NCBI GenBank assembly: GCA_900555955.1
Contig: USNA01000009.1
Location: 1-13,077 of the forward strand
Source of the DNA: an uncultured Collinsella sp.
GTDB lineage: Bacteria; Actinomycetota; Coriobacteriia; Coriobacteriales; Coriobacteriaceae
Reading direction: 5' to 3'
DNA: 13,077 nt
The translations under genes and the position numbers were made by a program. This document shows, in pieces, positions 5,138 to 12,322 of this stretch. The notes beneath the pieces are model-generated. The model was not told where the DNA came from. It saw only the letters and a program-made list of their open reading frames with translations, and made no database searches. Numbering within the stretch: the stretch's first letter is position 1; each line of letters opens with the position of its first letter.

Positions 5138-5166
5138 TAATGATTCGGGTGTGGCAGACAGATAAT
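5137..5166 (+). promoter_or_regulatory. Weak promoter candidate for the GntR regulator
   Basis: TTAATG (5137-5142) and GATAAT (5161-5166) are spaced by 18 bases and lie between the PTS terminator and the regulator start at 5216. The -35 match is poor. No TGGT-N4-ACCA operator is seen here, so the regulator may not strongly control itself. Confidence 0.35.
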
Positions 5167-5215
5167 GCATAACACCCTAGGTAGTTAGCCGAATTCGAGC
5201 AAAAGGGAGGATAGG

Positions 5216-5947
5216 ATGGCGATCGGAGCGCGTAAGCAACCGCTGTACGATCAGCTGGTCGATATTCTGACCGAAAAGATTGACCATGAATATCGCGCCG
5301 GTGACATGATTCCTTCCGAGCGCGAACTTTCGGAGCGCTATGGTCTCTCGCGCACTACGGTACGCCTGGCTCTGCAGGAACTGGAGCGTTTAGGACTGGT
5401 GGTTCGGCAGCACGGTCGCGGTACCTTTGTGACCGACCGTTCGGCAAAAGCAACCAATCTTATGCAGTCCTACAGCTTTACCGAGCAGATGCGCGCGATG
5501 GGTCGAGAACCCGAGACCACGATTCTCGAGTTTTGCGAGATGGAGGCCGATAAGAATCTGGCCGAGCATATGGGATTGCGCATCGGTGATCGCATTTTTA
5601 AGCTCAAGCGCCTTCGCTCTGCCGACAACATGCCCATGATGGTCGAACGCAGCTATCTACCGGTTCGTCAATTTCTGTCCCTAAAGCGACCGCTGCTGGA
5701 GCGTAAGCCGCTTTACGATGTGATTGAGCAGGACTTTCAGCAAAAGATTCGCGTGGCCGAAGAGGAGTTCTATGCGAGCATAGCCCGTCCCACCGATGCC
5801 CACCTTTTGGGAATTGTCGAGGGCTCGCCTGTGCTCGATTTGGTCAGGACTACGTATAACGAGTCAAACGAGGTAGTGGAGTACACACTCTCGGTTGCTC
5901 GTGCCGATCAGTTTAAATACAAGGTTTACCACCAGCGCAGTAACTAG
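5216..5947 (+). CDS. GntR-family (HutC/UTRA) transcriptional regulator of the amino-sugar genes
   Basis: A 243-residue repressor. Residues about 8-75 form the GntR winged helix: IPSERELSERYGLSRTTVRLALQELERLGLVVRQ and then the wing GRGTFV. Residues about 90-238 form a UTRA effector-binding domain (YSFTEQMRAMGREPETTIL, VERSYLP, VVEYTLSVARADQF). HutC-type members of this architecture, such as NagR and DasR, bind phosphorylated amino sugars and recognise TGGT-N4-ACCA operators, and exactly such sites lie in front of the PTS operon and agaS. The start is set by GGGAGG 5 bases before ATG. The gene sits between the two groups it probably controls. The effector could be GalNAc-6-P, GalN-6-P or tagatose-6-P; this cannot be read from the sequence. 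Confidence 0.9.
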   Translation: MAIGARKQPLYDQLVDILTEKIDHEYRAGDMIPSERELSERYGLSRTTVRLALQELERLGLVVRQHGRGTFVTDRSAKATNLMQSYSFTEQMRAMGREPETTILEFCEMEADKNLAEHMGLRIGDRIFKLKRLRSADNMPMMVERSYLPVRQFLSLKRPLLERKPLYDVIEQDFQQKIRVAEEEFYASIARPTDAHLLGIVEGSPVLDLVRTTYNESNEVVEYTLSVARADQFKYKVYHQRSN

Positions 5948-5987
5948 TGCTCGCATCGTTTCCATATGGTGATTCTTTGCATTTAAC

Positions 5988-5999
5988 TGGTTACTACCA
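5988..5999. promoter_or_regulatory. GntR/UTRA-type operator upstream of agaS
   Basis: TGGTTACTACCA, identical to the site in front of the PTS operon, sits in a longer CTGGTTACTACCAG palindrome with a half-site TAACCA just downstream. It covers the expected -35 region of the promoter with TATAAT at 6017-6022, a position that would block RNA polymerase. Confidence 0.68.
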
Positions 6000-6016
6000 G
6001 ATAACCAACCGAAGTG

Positions 6017-6022
6017 TATAAT
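6017..6022 (+). promoter_or_regulatory. -10 element of the agaS promoter
   Basis: A perfect TATAAT lies 40 bases upstream of the agaS start. The -35 position (about 5994-5999) falls inside the GntR operator and is not a good TTGACA match. Transcription would start near 6029. Confidence 0.55.
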
Positions 6023-6061
6023 TGCACGTCAGAGGATTACTTCTAGAGAGAGGTATTAGAA

Positions 6062-7228
6062 ATGTTCGAGAAGAGTGTCGAGGAGCTCACCGAGCTCGGC
6101 GCCCAGATCACCACGGCCGAGATTGCTCAGCAGCCCGAGCTTTGGCGTGATACGCTCAACATCTATCGCGAGAACAAGGAGGCCATCGAGGCCTTCCTGG
6201 CCGAGGCTCGCGCTATGGGCGAGGGTCGTCTGTCCGTTGTCTTCACCGGTGCCGGTACGTCCGACTACGTTGGCGATACCTGCGCCCCGTACCTGCGTCA
6301 CGCTGGCAACACTGATCTCTACGACTTTAAGCCCATCGCCACGACCGACATCGTGAGCGCCCCGCGCGACTTCCTGCGCGCCGAGGATCCCACGCTCGTG
6401 GTTTCCTTTGCCCGCTCTGGCAACAGCCCCGAGAGCCTTGCCGCCGTTGCCGTTGCCAAGGAGCTCGTCCACAACGTCAAGTTCCTCAACATCACCTGCG
6501 CTCCCGAGGGCAAGCTTGCCGTCGAGTCTGCCGATGATCCCAATGCGCTGACGCTGCTCATTCCGCGCGCCAACGACAAGGGCTTCGCCATGACCGGTTC
6601 TTATTCCTGCATGACCCTGCTCTCCACCCTTATTTTCGACACTGCCTCTGACGAGCAGAAGGCCGAGTGGGTCGAGACGATTGCCAAGATGGGCGAGGAG
6701 GTCATCTCCCGTGAGCCCGAGATCGCCGATTACCTGGCTGGCGATTTCAACCGCGTGACCTACTTGGGTTCTGGCTCCTTCGGTGGCCTTGCTCAGGAGA
6801 GCCAGCTCAAGATCCTCGAGCTCGCTCACGGTCTGGTCGCTACTTCCTACGACACCTCCATGGGCTATCGTCACGGACCTAAGTCCTTCGTCGACGATAA
6901 GACGCTCGTCTTCGTGTTCGTCAACAACGACGCCTACACCCGTCAGTACGACATCGACATCCTCAACGAGATCGGTGGCGACGAGATCGCTCAGCACACC
7001 ATCGCCGTTCAGCAGGAAGGTGCCACCGTCTATGAGGGTGAGTCCTTCACCTTTAAGGGCTACGAGGCACTTCCCGAGGGTTACCTTGCTCTGCCGTTCG
7101 TGATGTTTGCCCAGGCTATCAGCCTGCTCAACTCCGTCCGCGTGGGCAACACGCCCGATACGCCGAGCCCCACCGGCACGGTCAACCGCGTGGTTAAGGG
7201 CGTGACGATTCACCCCTTCACCGCTTAA
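6062..7228 (+). CDS. agaS: AgaS-type galactosamine-6-phosphate deaminase/isomerase (double SIS domain)
   Basis: A 388-residue cytoplasmic enzyme with two SIS sugar-phosphate domains, the size of AgaS. SIS-1 shows VFTGAGTSDYVGD (about 60-72) and SFARSGNSPESLAAV (115-129), the phosphosugar-binding loops. SIS-2 shows YLGSGSFGGLAQESQLKILE (234-253) and SMGYRHGPKSFVDD (266-279), the family's active-site segment. AgaS converts galactosamine-6-phosphate to tagatose-6-phosphate with release of ammonia. The start has GAGAGAGG 8 bases upstream. The gene follows its own operator-controlled promoter and is closed by a terminator before the deacetylase gene. A glucosamine-specific role is less likely because LacC lies downstream. 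Confidence 0.9.
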   Translation: MFEKSVEELTELGAQITTAEIAQQPELWRDTLNIYRENKEAIEAFLAEARAMGEGRLSVVFTGAGTSDYVGDTCAPYLRHAGNTDLYDFKPIATTDIVSAPRDFLRAEDPTLVVSFARSGNSPESLAAVAVAKELVHNVKFLNITCAPEGKLAVESADDPNALTLLIPRANDKGFAMTGSYSCMTLLSTLIFDTASDEQKAEWVETIAKMGEEVISREPEIADYLAGDFNRVTYLGSGSFGGLAQESQLKILELAHGLVATSYDTSMGYRHGPKSFVDDKTLVFVFVNNDAYTRQYDIDILNEIGGDEIAQHTIAVQQEGATVYEGESFTFKGYEALPEGYLALPFVMFAQAISLLNSVRVGNTPDTPSPTGTVNRVVKGVTIHPFTA

Positions 7229-7244
7229 TCGCGTCCCCCTGTAA

Positions 7245-7288
7245 GGGCGCCCGTCCGCTCATAACGGCGGGCGGGCGCTTTTTGTTTT
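7245..7288 (+). terminator. Intrinsic terminator after agaS
   Basis: GCGCCCGTCCGC (7247-7258) pairs with GCGGGCGGGCGC (7267-7278) with one wobble pair and an 8-base loop, followed by TTTTTGTTTT. It is a strong Rho-independent terminator, so the deacetylase gene needs its own promoter or read-through. Confidence 0.85.
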
Positions 7289-7300
7289 ACGTGAGCTGGG

Positions 7301-7306
7301 TATAAG
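7301..7306 (+). promoter_or_regulatory. Possible -10 element for the deacetylase gene
   Basis: TATAAG lies 39 bases before the start at 7346 and just past the agaS terminator. No good -35 hexamer at 17 bases is seen; the T-run of the terminator occupies that place. No GntR operator palindrome is visible here, although a lone ACCA follows. Confidence 0.3.
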
Positions 7307-7345
7307 CATTACCACAGTCAACTGCTTTAGAAGCGAGGAGTGCAT

Positions 7346-8515
7346 ATGAGCACGTACGCAATTAAGGCTGACAAGTTCTTCTTGCCGGCAGGCCCGCAAC
7401 TGGGCGGCTATCTTATGGTCGAGGATGGCGTCTTTGGCGCCTGGCAGGCCGACGAGCCCTCTTGCGAGATTAAGGACTACACGGGATCGTGGATCGCACC
7501 GGGCATGGTCGATACTCACATCCATGGTTTCTACAACCACTCAACTACCGATAACGATCCCGAGGGCATCGATATCAGCTCGACCGAGCTCGCCCGTCGC
7601 GGCACCACCAGCTGGCTGCCCACGACGTTCACCGATGGCGTCGAGCAGATCAAGGACGCCTGCGCCGCCATCGCCCAGGCCGACGAGGGCCGCGGCCCCG
7701 ACTTCTGCGGTGCACGCATTCAGGGCATCTACCTGGAGGGCCCCTTCTTTACCATGAAGCACGTGGGCGCGCAGAACCCCGCTTATCTTATCGATCCCTC
7801 CGAGGAGGTCTTCGACCGGTGGCAGGAGGCCGCGGGCGGTCGCATCGTCAAGAGCGCCATGGCGGCCGAGCGCGACGGTGCCGCCGCCTACGCCGCGGCT
7901 CTGAGCGCAAAGGGCGTCGTGACCTGCATCGGCCACTCCGACGCCACCTACGATGAGTGCATCGCCGCCATAAACGCCGGCGCCAGCTGCTTTACGCATA
8001 CCTATAACGGCCAGCGCGGGCTGCATCACCGTGAGCCCGGTGTCGTGGGCGCTGCCATGTCCACGCCCGAGACCTACGCCGAGATCATCTGTGACGGCAA
8101 GCACGTAAACCCTGCCGCCATCAAGGCACTGCTGCAGGCAAAGGGCTGGCAGCACACGGTGCTCATCACCGACTGCCTTGGCTGCGGCGGCATGCCCGAG
8201 GGCAGCTACACCAGCGGCGGCATGGACGTCATCATGAAGGACAACCTGTGCTGGCTCGCCGACGGCAAGAGCATTGCCGGCTCGGTGCTCACGCTTGCCC
8301 AGGGCGTCAAGAACATTGTCGATTGGGGCATCGCCAGCGCCGATATCGCCATTCGCATGGCTACCGAGGTGCCGGCTCGCTCTGCACACATCGAGGATAA
8401 GTGCGGCAGCATCATGCCGGGTCGCGACGCCGACTTTGTCGTGTTCGACCATGAGCTCACCCTCGTCGAGACGTATGTTGGCGGCCAGAGCGTCGGCAAC
8501 GCCTTTACCGAGTAA
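7346..8515 (+). CDS. nagA: N-acetylgalactosamine/N-acetylglucosamine-6-phosphate deacetylase (NagA/AgaA)
   Basis: A 389-residue amidohydrolase that removes acetate from N-acetylated hexosamine-6-phosphate. APGMVDTHIHG carries the HxH metal ligands (58, 60), YLEGPFF the Glu131 ligand, IGHSDA His197 and CFTHTYN His218. VLITDCLGCGG carries the catalytic Asp276. Spacing matches E. coli NagA (E131, H195, H216, D273). A start two codons upstream (GTG 7340) is possible, but it lies inside the GAGGAG ribosome binding site, so ATG 7346 is chosen. With agaS upstream and lacC downstream it probably acts on GalNAc-6-P (AgaA role); GlcNAc-6-P activity is not excluded. A decayed copy of the last 41 codons lies at about 11245-11373. 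Confidence 0.92.
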   Translation: MSTYAIKADKFFLPAGPQLGGYLMVEDGVFGAWQADEPSCEIKDYTGSWIAPGMVDTHIHGFYNHSTTDNDPEGIDISSTELARRGTTSWLPTTFTDGVEQIKDACAAIAQADEGRGPDFCGARIQGIYLEGPFFTMKHVGAQNPAYLIDPSEEVFDRWQEAAGGRIVKSAMAAERDGAAAYAAALSAKGVVTCIGHSDATYDECIAAINAGASCFTHTYNGQRGLHHREPGVVGAAMSTPETYAEIICDGKHVNPAAIKALLQAKGWQHTVLITDCLGCGGMPEGSYTSGGMDVIMKDNLCWLADGKSIAGSVLTLAQGVKNIVDWGIASADIAIRMATEVPARSAHIEDKCGSIMPGRDADFVVFDHELTLVETYVGGQSVGNAFTE

Positions 8516-8520
8516 CGATA

Positions 8521-8559
8521 GAAAAAGACGGCGGGCCCGAATCTGCTCGGACCCGCCGT
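8521..8559 (-). terminator. Intrinsic terminator of the flavodoxin gene
   Basis: ACGGCGGGCCCGA (8528-8540) and TCGGACCCGCCGT (8547-8559) form a 13-base stem with one mismatch and a 6-base loop. The T-run appears on the minus strand (AAAAA at 8522-8526), so it terminates the convergent flavodoxin transcript. The hairpin could also protect the 3' end of the deacetylase message, but without a T-run in that direction. Confidence 0.75.
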
Positions 8560-8590
8560 ATGGGTTAAACGCTCAAAAGCACCTTTACAG

Positions 8591-9175
8591 TTACAGCTTG
8601 TTAGCGATCTTCTTTGCCGTGCGCTTGACGCCGGCCACAAGACCCCCCGCGGGATGCTCCTTTTCGTATGCTAGACGCTTCTCGCGCTTGGCATACTCTT
8701 CGACGATGATATCGCCGTACTCATTTTCGATTTTGTCGAAGAAGTCGACGGCGCCCTTAATTTCCTCAGCGGTCGGGTGTCCCTTTTGGACACCGCCGGT
8801 GAGTTTGAACGGCCCCCACGTATCAAAGCCGGGGCAGCCGTAGACACCCATAAAGATGGCCTGCCTCATGCGGCAGATGCCATCGATATCCTTGCCGTAC
8901 CACTTGTTTTTGCCACCGTAGGTCATAAGGCCAAACACCTTGTCCTGCGGCTGCAGCACGTTCGTGAGCACGCGTGCCATATCTTTGTCGATCTCGGAGT
9001 AATAGATGCCCGTGGCGACGCCGATCAGATGATATTCGTGCAGGTCGGGGTACTCGTTTTTACCGAGTGACTTCACGTCGAGGGTATCGATTTCGGGGTG
9101 CGCCTCGACGATGGCGTCCACGAGCTTTTTCGTATTGCCGTGGTGGCGTGAGGCATAAAGGATGATGGTTCGCAT
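8591..9175 (-). CDS. Flavodoxin-domain protein
   Basis: A 194-residue probable electron-transfer or oxidoreductase protein. YASRHHGNTKKLVDAI (about 7-22) is the phosphate-binding loop of flavodoxins (S-x-x-x-G-N-T), and LIGVATGIYYSEIDKDM and VFGLMTYGGKN are the next FMN-contact strands. The C-terminal tail GGLVAGVKRTAKKIANKL is basic and extends beyond the usual fold. The frame stays open far upstream on this strand, but the first good start is ATG 9175-9173 with AAAGG upstream; the extension is only the antisense of the epimerase gene. It is convergent with the sugar genes and has its own terminator. No link with amino-sugar metabolism is apparent. The redox partner is unknown. Confidence 0.85.
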   Translation of the reverse strand: MRTIILYASRHHGNTKKLVDAIVEAHPEIDTLDVKSLGKNEYPDLHEYHLIGVATGIYYSEIDKDMARVLTNVLQPQDKVFGLMTYGGKNKWYGKDIDGICRMRQAIFMGVYGCPGFDTWGPFKLTGGVQKGHPTAEEIKGAVDFFDKIENEYGDIIVEEYAKREKRLAYEKEHPAGGLVAGVKRTAKKIANKL

Positions 9176-9331
9176 AAGAAGGCCTTTCAGCTGTAATTGC
9201 ATCAATGTCTGTATGGTACCCCGTTGCATGCCTGGGAAACCGGACGCATCGATGAACGTGCGGGTTTGTCCTTTGGTCAGGGCCGAGACGGGTTCTTGCG
9301 AGCAAAAAGCAGTTGTTCGAAAGGATGGACA

Positions 9332-10213
9332 ATGGAATACGCTCTCTCCAACGATTCGATTTCTATCAAGGTCTCCACGGCCGGCGGCTCGTTTACCTCG
9401 ATTGAGGCTGGAGGTCGCGAGTACTTGTGGCAGGGCGATCCCGCCGTGTGGTCCGGCCAGGCACCGATTTGCTTCCCGATTTGCGGAGGTTTGCGCGATA
9501 ACAGCGCCATGACGTTTGCCGGACATCATGTGAAGCTCGCCCGCCACGGCTTTGCGCGCAAGCAGGAGTGGAAGCTGTTGAGCCAAAGCACAAACGAGCT
9601 GGCTATGTGCCTGGCATCCGAGGATAACGCCGCGCTGCTGAGCGATTATCCGTATCCGTTTAAACTTGTCGCCCGCTATACGCTCGAGGACGCCGCCGTG
9701 CGTGTCTCCTATGAGGTTACCAACGAGGGCACCGAGGACATGCCTTTCTTTATCGGTGGACACCCCGGCTTTAGGTGTCCGCTCGACGAGGGTGAGTCCT
9801 ATACGGACTACGAGTTGCGTTTTGAGAAAGACGAGGCTGCGGAGCTCTGCACCGCCGTTCCCTCGACCGGATTGATTGATGTGGACAGGCGCTCCAAGAA
9901 CCCCATGGTGGGAAAGACGCTGCCTTTGTCGCATGAGCTCTTCGATTTTGCGGAGACCATCTTTGACGTGCTCGAGAGCCGTCAGGTCACGCTTTCCAAA
10001 AAGGGCGAGGACAAGGGCGTTCGCCTGAGCTTTGAGGGCTTCCCGTACCTCATTGTGTGGAGCAAGCCCGAGGGTGATTTTGTGGCAGTTGAACCCTGGG
10101 GCGGCCTCTCGACCTGTTCCGATGAGGATGACGTGCTTGAGCACAAGCGCGGCTGCCTTATCGCCAAGCCCAAAGAAACCATCGTGCGCTCGTTCACAAT
10201 CGAGATTCTGTAG
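9332..10213 (+). CDS. Aldose 1-epimerase family protein (GalM/LacX-like)
   Basis: A 293-residue cytoplasmic mutarotase of the LacX-like branch. It shows AGGSFTSIEAGGREYLWQGDP (N-terminal sheet), ICFPICGG, the catalytic HGFAR (His72), FFIGGHPGF (His144) and AVEPWGG with the likely general base Glu254. Members interconvert the alpha and beta anomers of sugars or sugar phosphates. LacX is a known companion of tagatose-pathway genes in lactic acid bacteria, which fits lacC downstream. The start has AAAGGA 7 bases before ATG. An upstream in-frame extension lacks a ribosome binding site. It is divergent from the flavodoxin gene and probably co-transcribed with lacC, 59 bases downstream. The exact sugar is not known. 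Confidence 0.87.
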   Translation: MEYALSNDSISIKVSTAGGSFTSIEAGGREYLWQGDPAVWSGQAPICFPICGGLRDNSAMTFAGHHVKLARHGFARKQEWKLLSQSTNELAMCLASEDNAALLSDYPYPFKLVARYTLEDAAVRVSYEVTNEGTEDMPFFIGGHPGFRCPLDEGESYTDYELRFEKDEAAELCTAVPSTGLIDVDRRSKNPMVGKTLPLSHELFDFAETIFDVLESRQVTLSKKGEDKGVRLSFEGFPYLIVWSKPEGDFVAVEPWGGLSTCSDEDDVLEHKRGCLIAKPKETIVRSFTIEIL

Positions 10214-10272
10214 TCGCATGTAGCCAATTCGTTTTGCAAGGCATAAGGAGCCTGCGAGATAAGGAGCTAGAA

Positions 10273-11208
10273 ATGATCCTCACCGTTACGATGAACCCGT
10301 CCGTCGATACGCGCTATCAGCTCGATGAGCTCATTATCGACGACGTCAACCGCGTGACGCCCGAAAAGACCGCCGGCGGTAAGGGCCTCAACGTGGCCCG
10401 CGTCCTGGGTCAGCTGGGCGACGATGTCGTGGCAACCGGCCTGCTTGGTGGTCATATGGGCGCCTATATGGCCGAGCTCATGGATGCCAACGGCATTAAG
10501 AATGATTTTGTGCCCATCAAGGGCGAGACCCGCATCTGCCTCAATATCCTTCATGCCGGCAACCAGACCGAGCTGCTCGAGAGCGGCCCGACGATTGCCC
10601 CCGAGGAGCTCGATGCCTTTACCGCCAAGTTCGCCGAGCTTGCGAGCAAGGCCGATGTCGTTACCATCTCGGGTTCGCTGCCCCGCGGCGTCGAGGCGGA
10701 CTACTACGCCAAGATCACGGGCATTGCCGAGAACGCCGGCGCCAAGGTGCTGCTCGATACCTCGGGTGCCTCGCTTGAGGCTGCGCTCAAGTCCGAGGTC
10801 AAGCCTGAGCTGGTTAAGCCTAACCTGACCGAAATTAACGGCCTTCTGGGCACGAGCTTTACCACCGACGATGTGGACGAGCTCCGTTCCGCGCTCGCCT
10901 CTGACGCCCGCTTCTCCGATATCCCCTGGGTCGTCGTATCCATGGGCGCTGCCGGCTCAGTTGGCTTCCACAATGGCCGTGCGTTCCGCGCCAAGACCCC
11001 CGACATCCCCGCCGTTAACGCTACGGGCTCTGGCGATTCGACCATTGCCGGCTTCGCACATGCGATTGCTGCCGGCGCCGACGACGAGACGGTGCTGCGT
11101 ACCGCCAACACCTGCGGCAAGCTCAATGCCATGGATCCCATGACTGGCCACTTGGTTATGGATCGTTGGGACGAGGTTTACAACGGCGTTGTCGTGACCG
11201 AGCTGTAG
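10273..11208 (+). CDS. lacC: Tagatose-6-phosphate kinase (LacC-type PfkB kinase)
   Basis: A 311-residue ribokinase/PfkB-family kinase that phosphorylates tagatose-6-phosphate to tagatose-1,6-bisphosphate with ATP. MILTVTMNPSVDTRYQLDEL and DDVNRV-x-KTAGGKGLNVARVL match LacC proteins closely; ISGSLPRG and NATGSGDSTIAG (catalytic Asp255) are the PfkB signatures. The length equals that of LacC. ATG 10273 is chosen because AAGGAG lies 6 bases before it; an upstream in-frame start at 10234 is unsupported. A second AAGGAG lies at 10246. 1-phosphofructokinase is the main alternative, but AgaS and LacX-like neighbours favour tagatose-6-phosphate. The aldolase for its product is not in the window. Confidence 0.87.
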   Translation: MILTVTMNPSVDTRYQLDELIIDDVNRVTPEKTAGGKGLNVARVLGQLGDDVVATGLLGGHMGAYMAELMDANGIKNDFVPIKGETRICLNILHAGNQTELLESGPTIAPEELDAFTAKFAELASKADVVTISGSLPRGVEADYYAKITGIAENAGAKVLLDTSGASLEAALKSEVKPELVKPNLTEINGLLGTSFTTDDVDELRSALASDARFSDIPWVVVSMGAAGSVGFHNGRAFRAKTPDIPAVNATGSGDSTIAGFAHAIAAGADDETVLRTANTCGKLNAMDPMTGHLVMDRWDEVYNGVVVTEL

Positions 11209-11241
11209 GAGCTTGTACTGCGGCCCCGGCATCGGTTGCTA

Positions 11242-11373
11242 GCTCATGTCGACGACAAGTGCAGTAGCATTATACCGGGGCGCGACGCCGACACTGTCGT
11301 GTTCAATCCCGACCTTACCCTGGTCGAGACGCATGTGGGTGGCAACAGCGTCGGTAATGCGTTTGCCGAGTAG
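11242..11373 (+). pseudogene. Remnant of a second NagA/AgaA deacetylase gene (C-terminal 41 codons)
   Basis: Between lacC and the YhcH gene lies an open stretch ending at TAG 11371-11373. Read in frame from about 11248 it gives VDDKCSSIIPGRDADTVVF, then NPDLTLVETHVGGNSVGNAFAE. This matches residues 349-389 of the deacetylase at 7346-8515 in 30 of 41 positions by hand alignment, including the same C-terminal end. It has no start codon, ribosome binding site or metal-binding residues and cannot make an enzyme. Similarity fades upstream of about 11225. It shows that a paralogous deacetylase gene once stood in front of the YhcH gene and was deleted down to its tail. The level of divergence says it is not a recent partial duplication of the gene 3 kb upstream. 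Confidence 0.85.
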
Positions 11374-11405
11374 CCGCCAAAGAAACGATCCGAGAGGGGA
11401 TTTAG

Positions 11406-11879
11406 ATGATTTACGGTGCATTGGGCGATATCGAGGAGTACCGTGGAATGCTCAAGGGCCTCGACGTGCTGATCGATTGGCTCGAGGAGAACGATCCGGC
11501 GAAGCTCGAGGTCGGCAGCCATCCGATTCTGGGCGACAAGGTCTTTGCGAACGTCATGGCTCCCACGACGCGTCCCGAGGCCGAGGCTCACTATGAGACG
11601 CATCAGCGCTATCACGACTTGCAGATTGACGTCGAGGGTCGCGAGGCCTTTAAGGTTGCCACGGGCAGCCTGACGCTGGTCCAGGAGTTTGACGAGAAGG
11701 ACGACTACGATTTGGTCGATTCCGACGCCTCGATCGCCGGCGATCTTGCTGACGACAAGTTTGCGCTGTTTGTTGCCGGCGAGCCTCACATGCCCACGCT
11801 CGAGTTCCCGGGCGATGGCGCGCAGCCGGTCAAGAAGATCTGCTTTAAGCTGCTTGCAGACGCTTACTGGGAGGAGTAA
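11406..11879 (+). CDS. YhcH/YjgK/YiaL family protein
   Basis: A 157-residue cupin-like protein of the YhcH/YjgK/YiaL (DUF386) family. The signature is YETHQRYHDLQIDVEGREAF (about residues 63-82), with His66, His70 and Glu64 as likely metal ligands, plus VAGEPHMP (His128) and KKICFKL near the C terminus. Family members are found with sialic acid and other sugar pathways and are thought to be sugar epimerases/isomerases or beta-subunits such as EbgC, but the reaction is rarely proven. GAGAGGGGA lies just before ATG. It comes 32 bases after the deacetylase remnant and 197 bases after lacC. It may serve amino-sugar use as an anomer-handling enzyme. Confidence 0.87.
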   Translation: MIYGALGDIEEYRGMLKGLDVLIDWLEENDPAKLEVGSHPILGDKVFANVMAPTTRPEAEAHYETHQRYHDLQIDVEGREAFKVATGSLTLVQEFDEKDDYDLVDSDASIAGDLADDKFALFVAGEPHMPTLEFPGDGAQPVKKICFKLLADAYWEE

Positions 11880-11937
11880 CGAGCCGCTCGGCTGAGCTGT
11901 TCGTTTTGCGAGCGTTATCCCTTGGAGGAACGCGCTT

Positions 11938-11990
11938 GGGCCCCGCTGATCGCGGTTCCTTTGGGGGATTGCGGTTGGCGGGGCCTTTTG
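11938..11990 (+). terminator. Probable terminator after the YhcH gene
   Basis: GGCCCCGC (11939-11946) pairs with GCGGGGCC (11978-11985), followed by TTTTGTT. The 31-base loop is long but GC-rich and may fold further. It is the only candidate terminator for the lacC-YhcH transcript. Confidence 0.55.
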
Positions 11991-12054
11991 TTGAGTAGGG
12001 GAGTTGCCGGCGGCGTTGTGCTCGGTTTGGCGGATGTTCGCCAGAAATCGGCAA

Positions 12055-12078
12055 CAAAAAAGCCGCCCGAAGGCGGCT
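12055..12078 (-). terminator. Intrinsic terminator of tRNA-Thr
   Basis: On the minus strand AGCCGCC-TTCG-GGCGGCT is followed by TTTTTT. The perfect 7-base stem with a stable UUCG loop and a six-T tail lies just 11 bases after the tRNA end. It terminates the tRNA transcript. Confidence 0.9.
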
Positions 12079-12089
12079 ATCTTGTGCAA

Positions 12090-12165
12090 TGGAGCCAGCG
12101 ACCGGGCTCGAACCGGTGACCCCCGCTTTACGAGAGCGGTGCTCTACCAACTGAGCTACGCTGGC
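12090..12165 (-). tRNA. tRNA-Thr (anticodon CGT)
   Basis: The minus strand folds into a complete 76-base cloverleaf: acceptor GCCAGCG/CGCTGGC, D-arm GCTC...GAGC, anticodon stem CCGCT/AGCGG with loop CTCGTAA (anticodon CGT, reading ACG Thr codons), and T-arm ACCGG-TTCGAGC-CCGGT. The 3' end TCCA is encoded. A promoter (12205-12233) and a terminator (12055-12078) flank it, so it is a single-gene unit. It stands between the YhcH gene and the orphan EIIB gene. Confidence 0.97.
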
Positions 12166-12204
12166 GGCCATGTGGTGGCGCAACTGAGGCGTCAACGGCT
12201 GTCT

Positions 12205-12233
12205 ATGATACGGGACATCGCACATCCGCGCAA
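12205..12233 (-). promoter_or_regulatory. Promoter of tRNA-Thr
   Basis: On the minus strand TTGCGC (12233-12228) and TATCAT (12210-12205) are separated by 17 bases and lie about 40 bases before the tRNA 5' end. The spacing is ideal and the -10 good, so this is the likely tRNA promoter. Confidence 0.6.
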
Positions 12234-12322
12234 GTGTTCTGACGGCTTTTCTCACTTTAAATGCACTAATATTAGAGGCGCGATGTCTTGCTCTTACGGT
12301 TCTCAAGCAGAATGGGGCAGCG

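Noticed and set aside
6056..7213. 385-codon minus-strand open frame opposite agaS
   Set aside because: It mirrors the AgaS coding region, has low-complexity G/L/V/E/D composition typical of antisense frames, and has no ribosome binding site.
7541..8452. 303-codon minus-strand open frame opposite the deacetylase
   Set aside because: Antisense of a gene with all catalytic residues in place; no signature in the translated product.
8591..10219. 542-codon minus-strand open frame covering the flavodoxin and the antisense of the epimerase gene
   Set aside because: Only the part from 9175 down is flavodoxin. The upstream part is antisense of a clear epimerase gene, has no family resemblance, and exists because GC-biased codons rarely give stops on the opposite strand.
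11244..12089. 281-codon minus-strand open frame opposite the YhcH gene
   Set aside because: It is antisense of the YhcH gene and of the deacetylase remnant and shows no recognisable domain.
12090..12165. tRNA-Thr as an integration site (att) for a mobile island
   Set aside because: No integrase gene and no repeated copy of the tRNA 3' end was found in the window.
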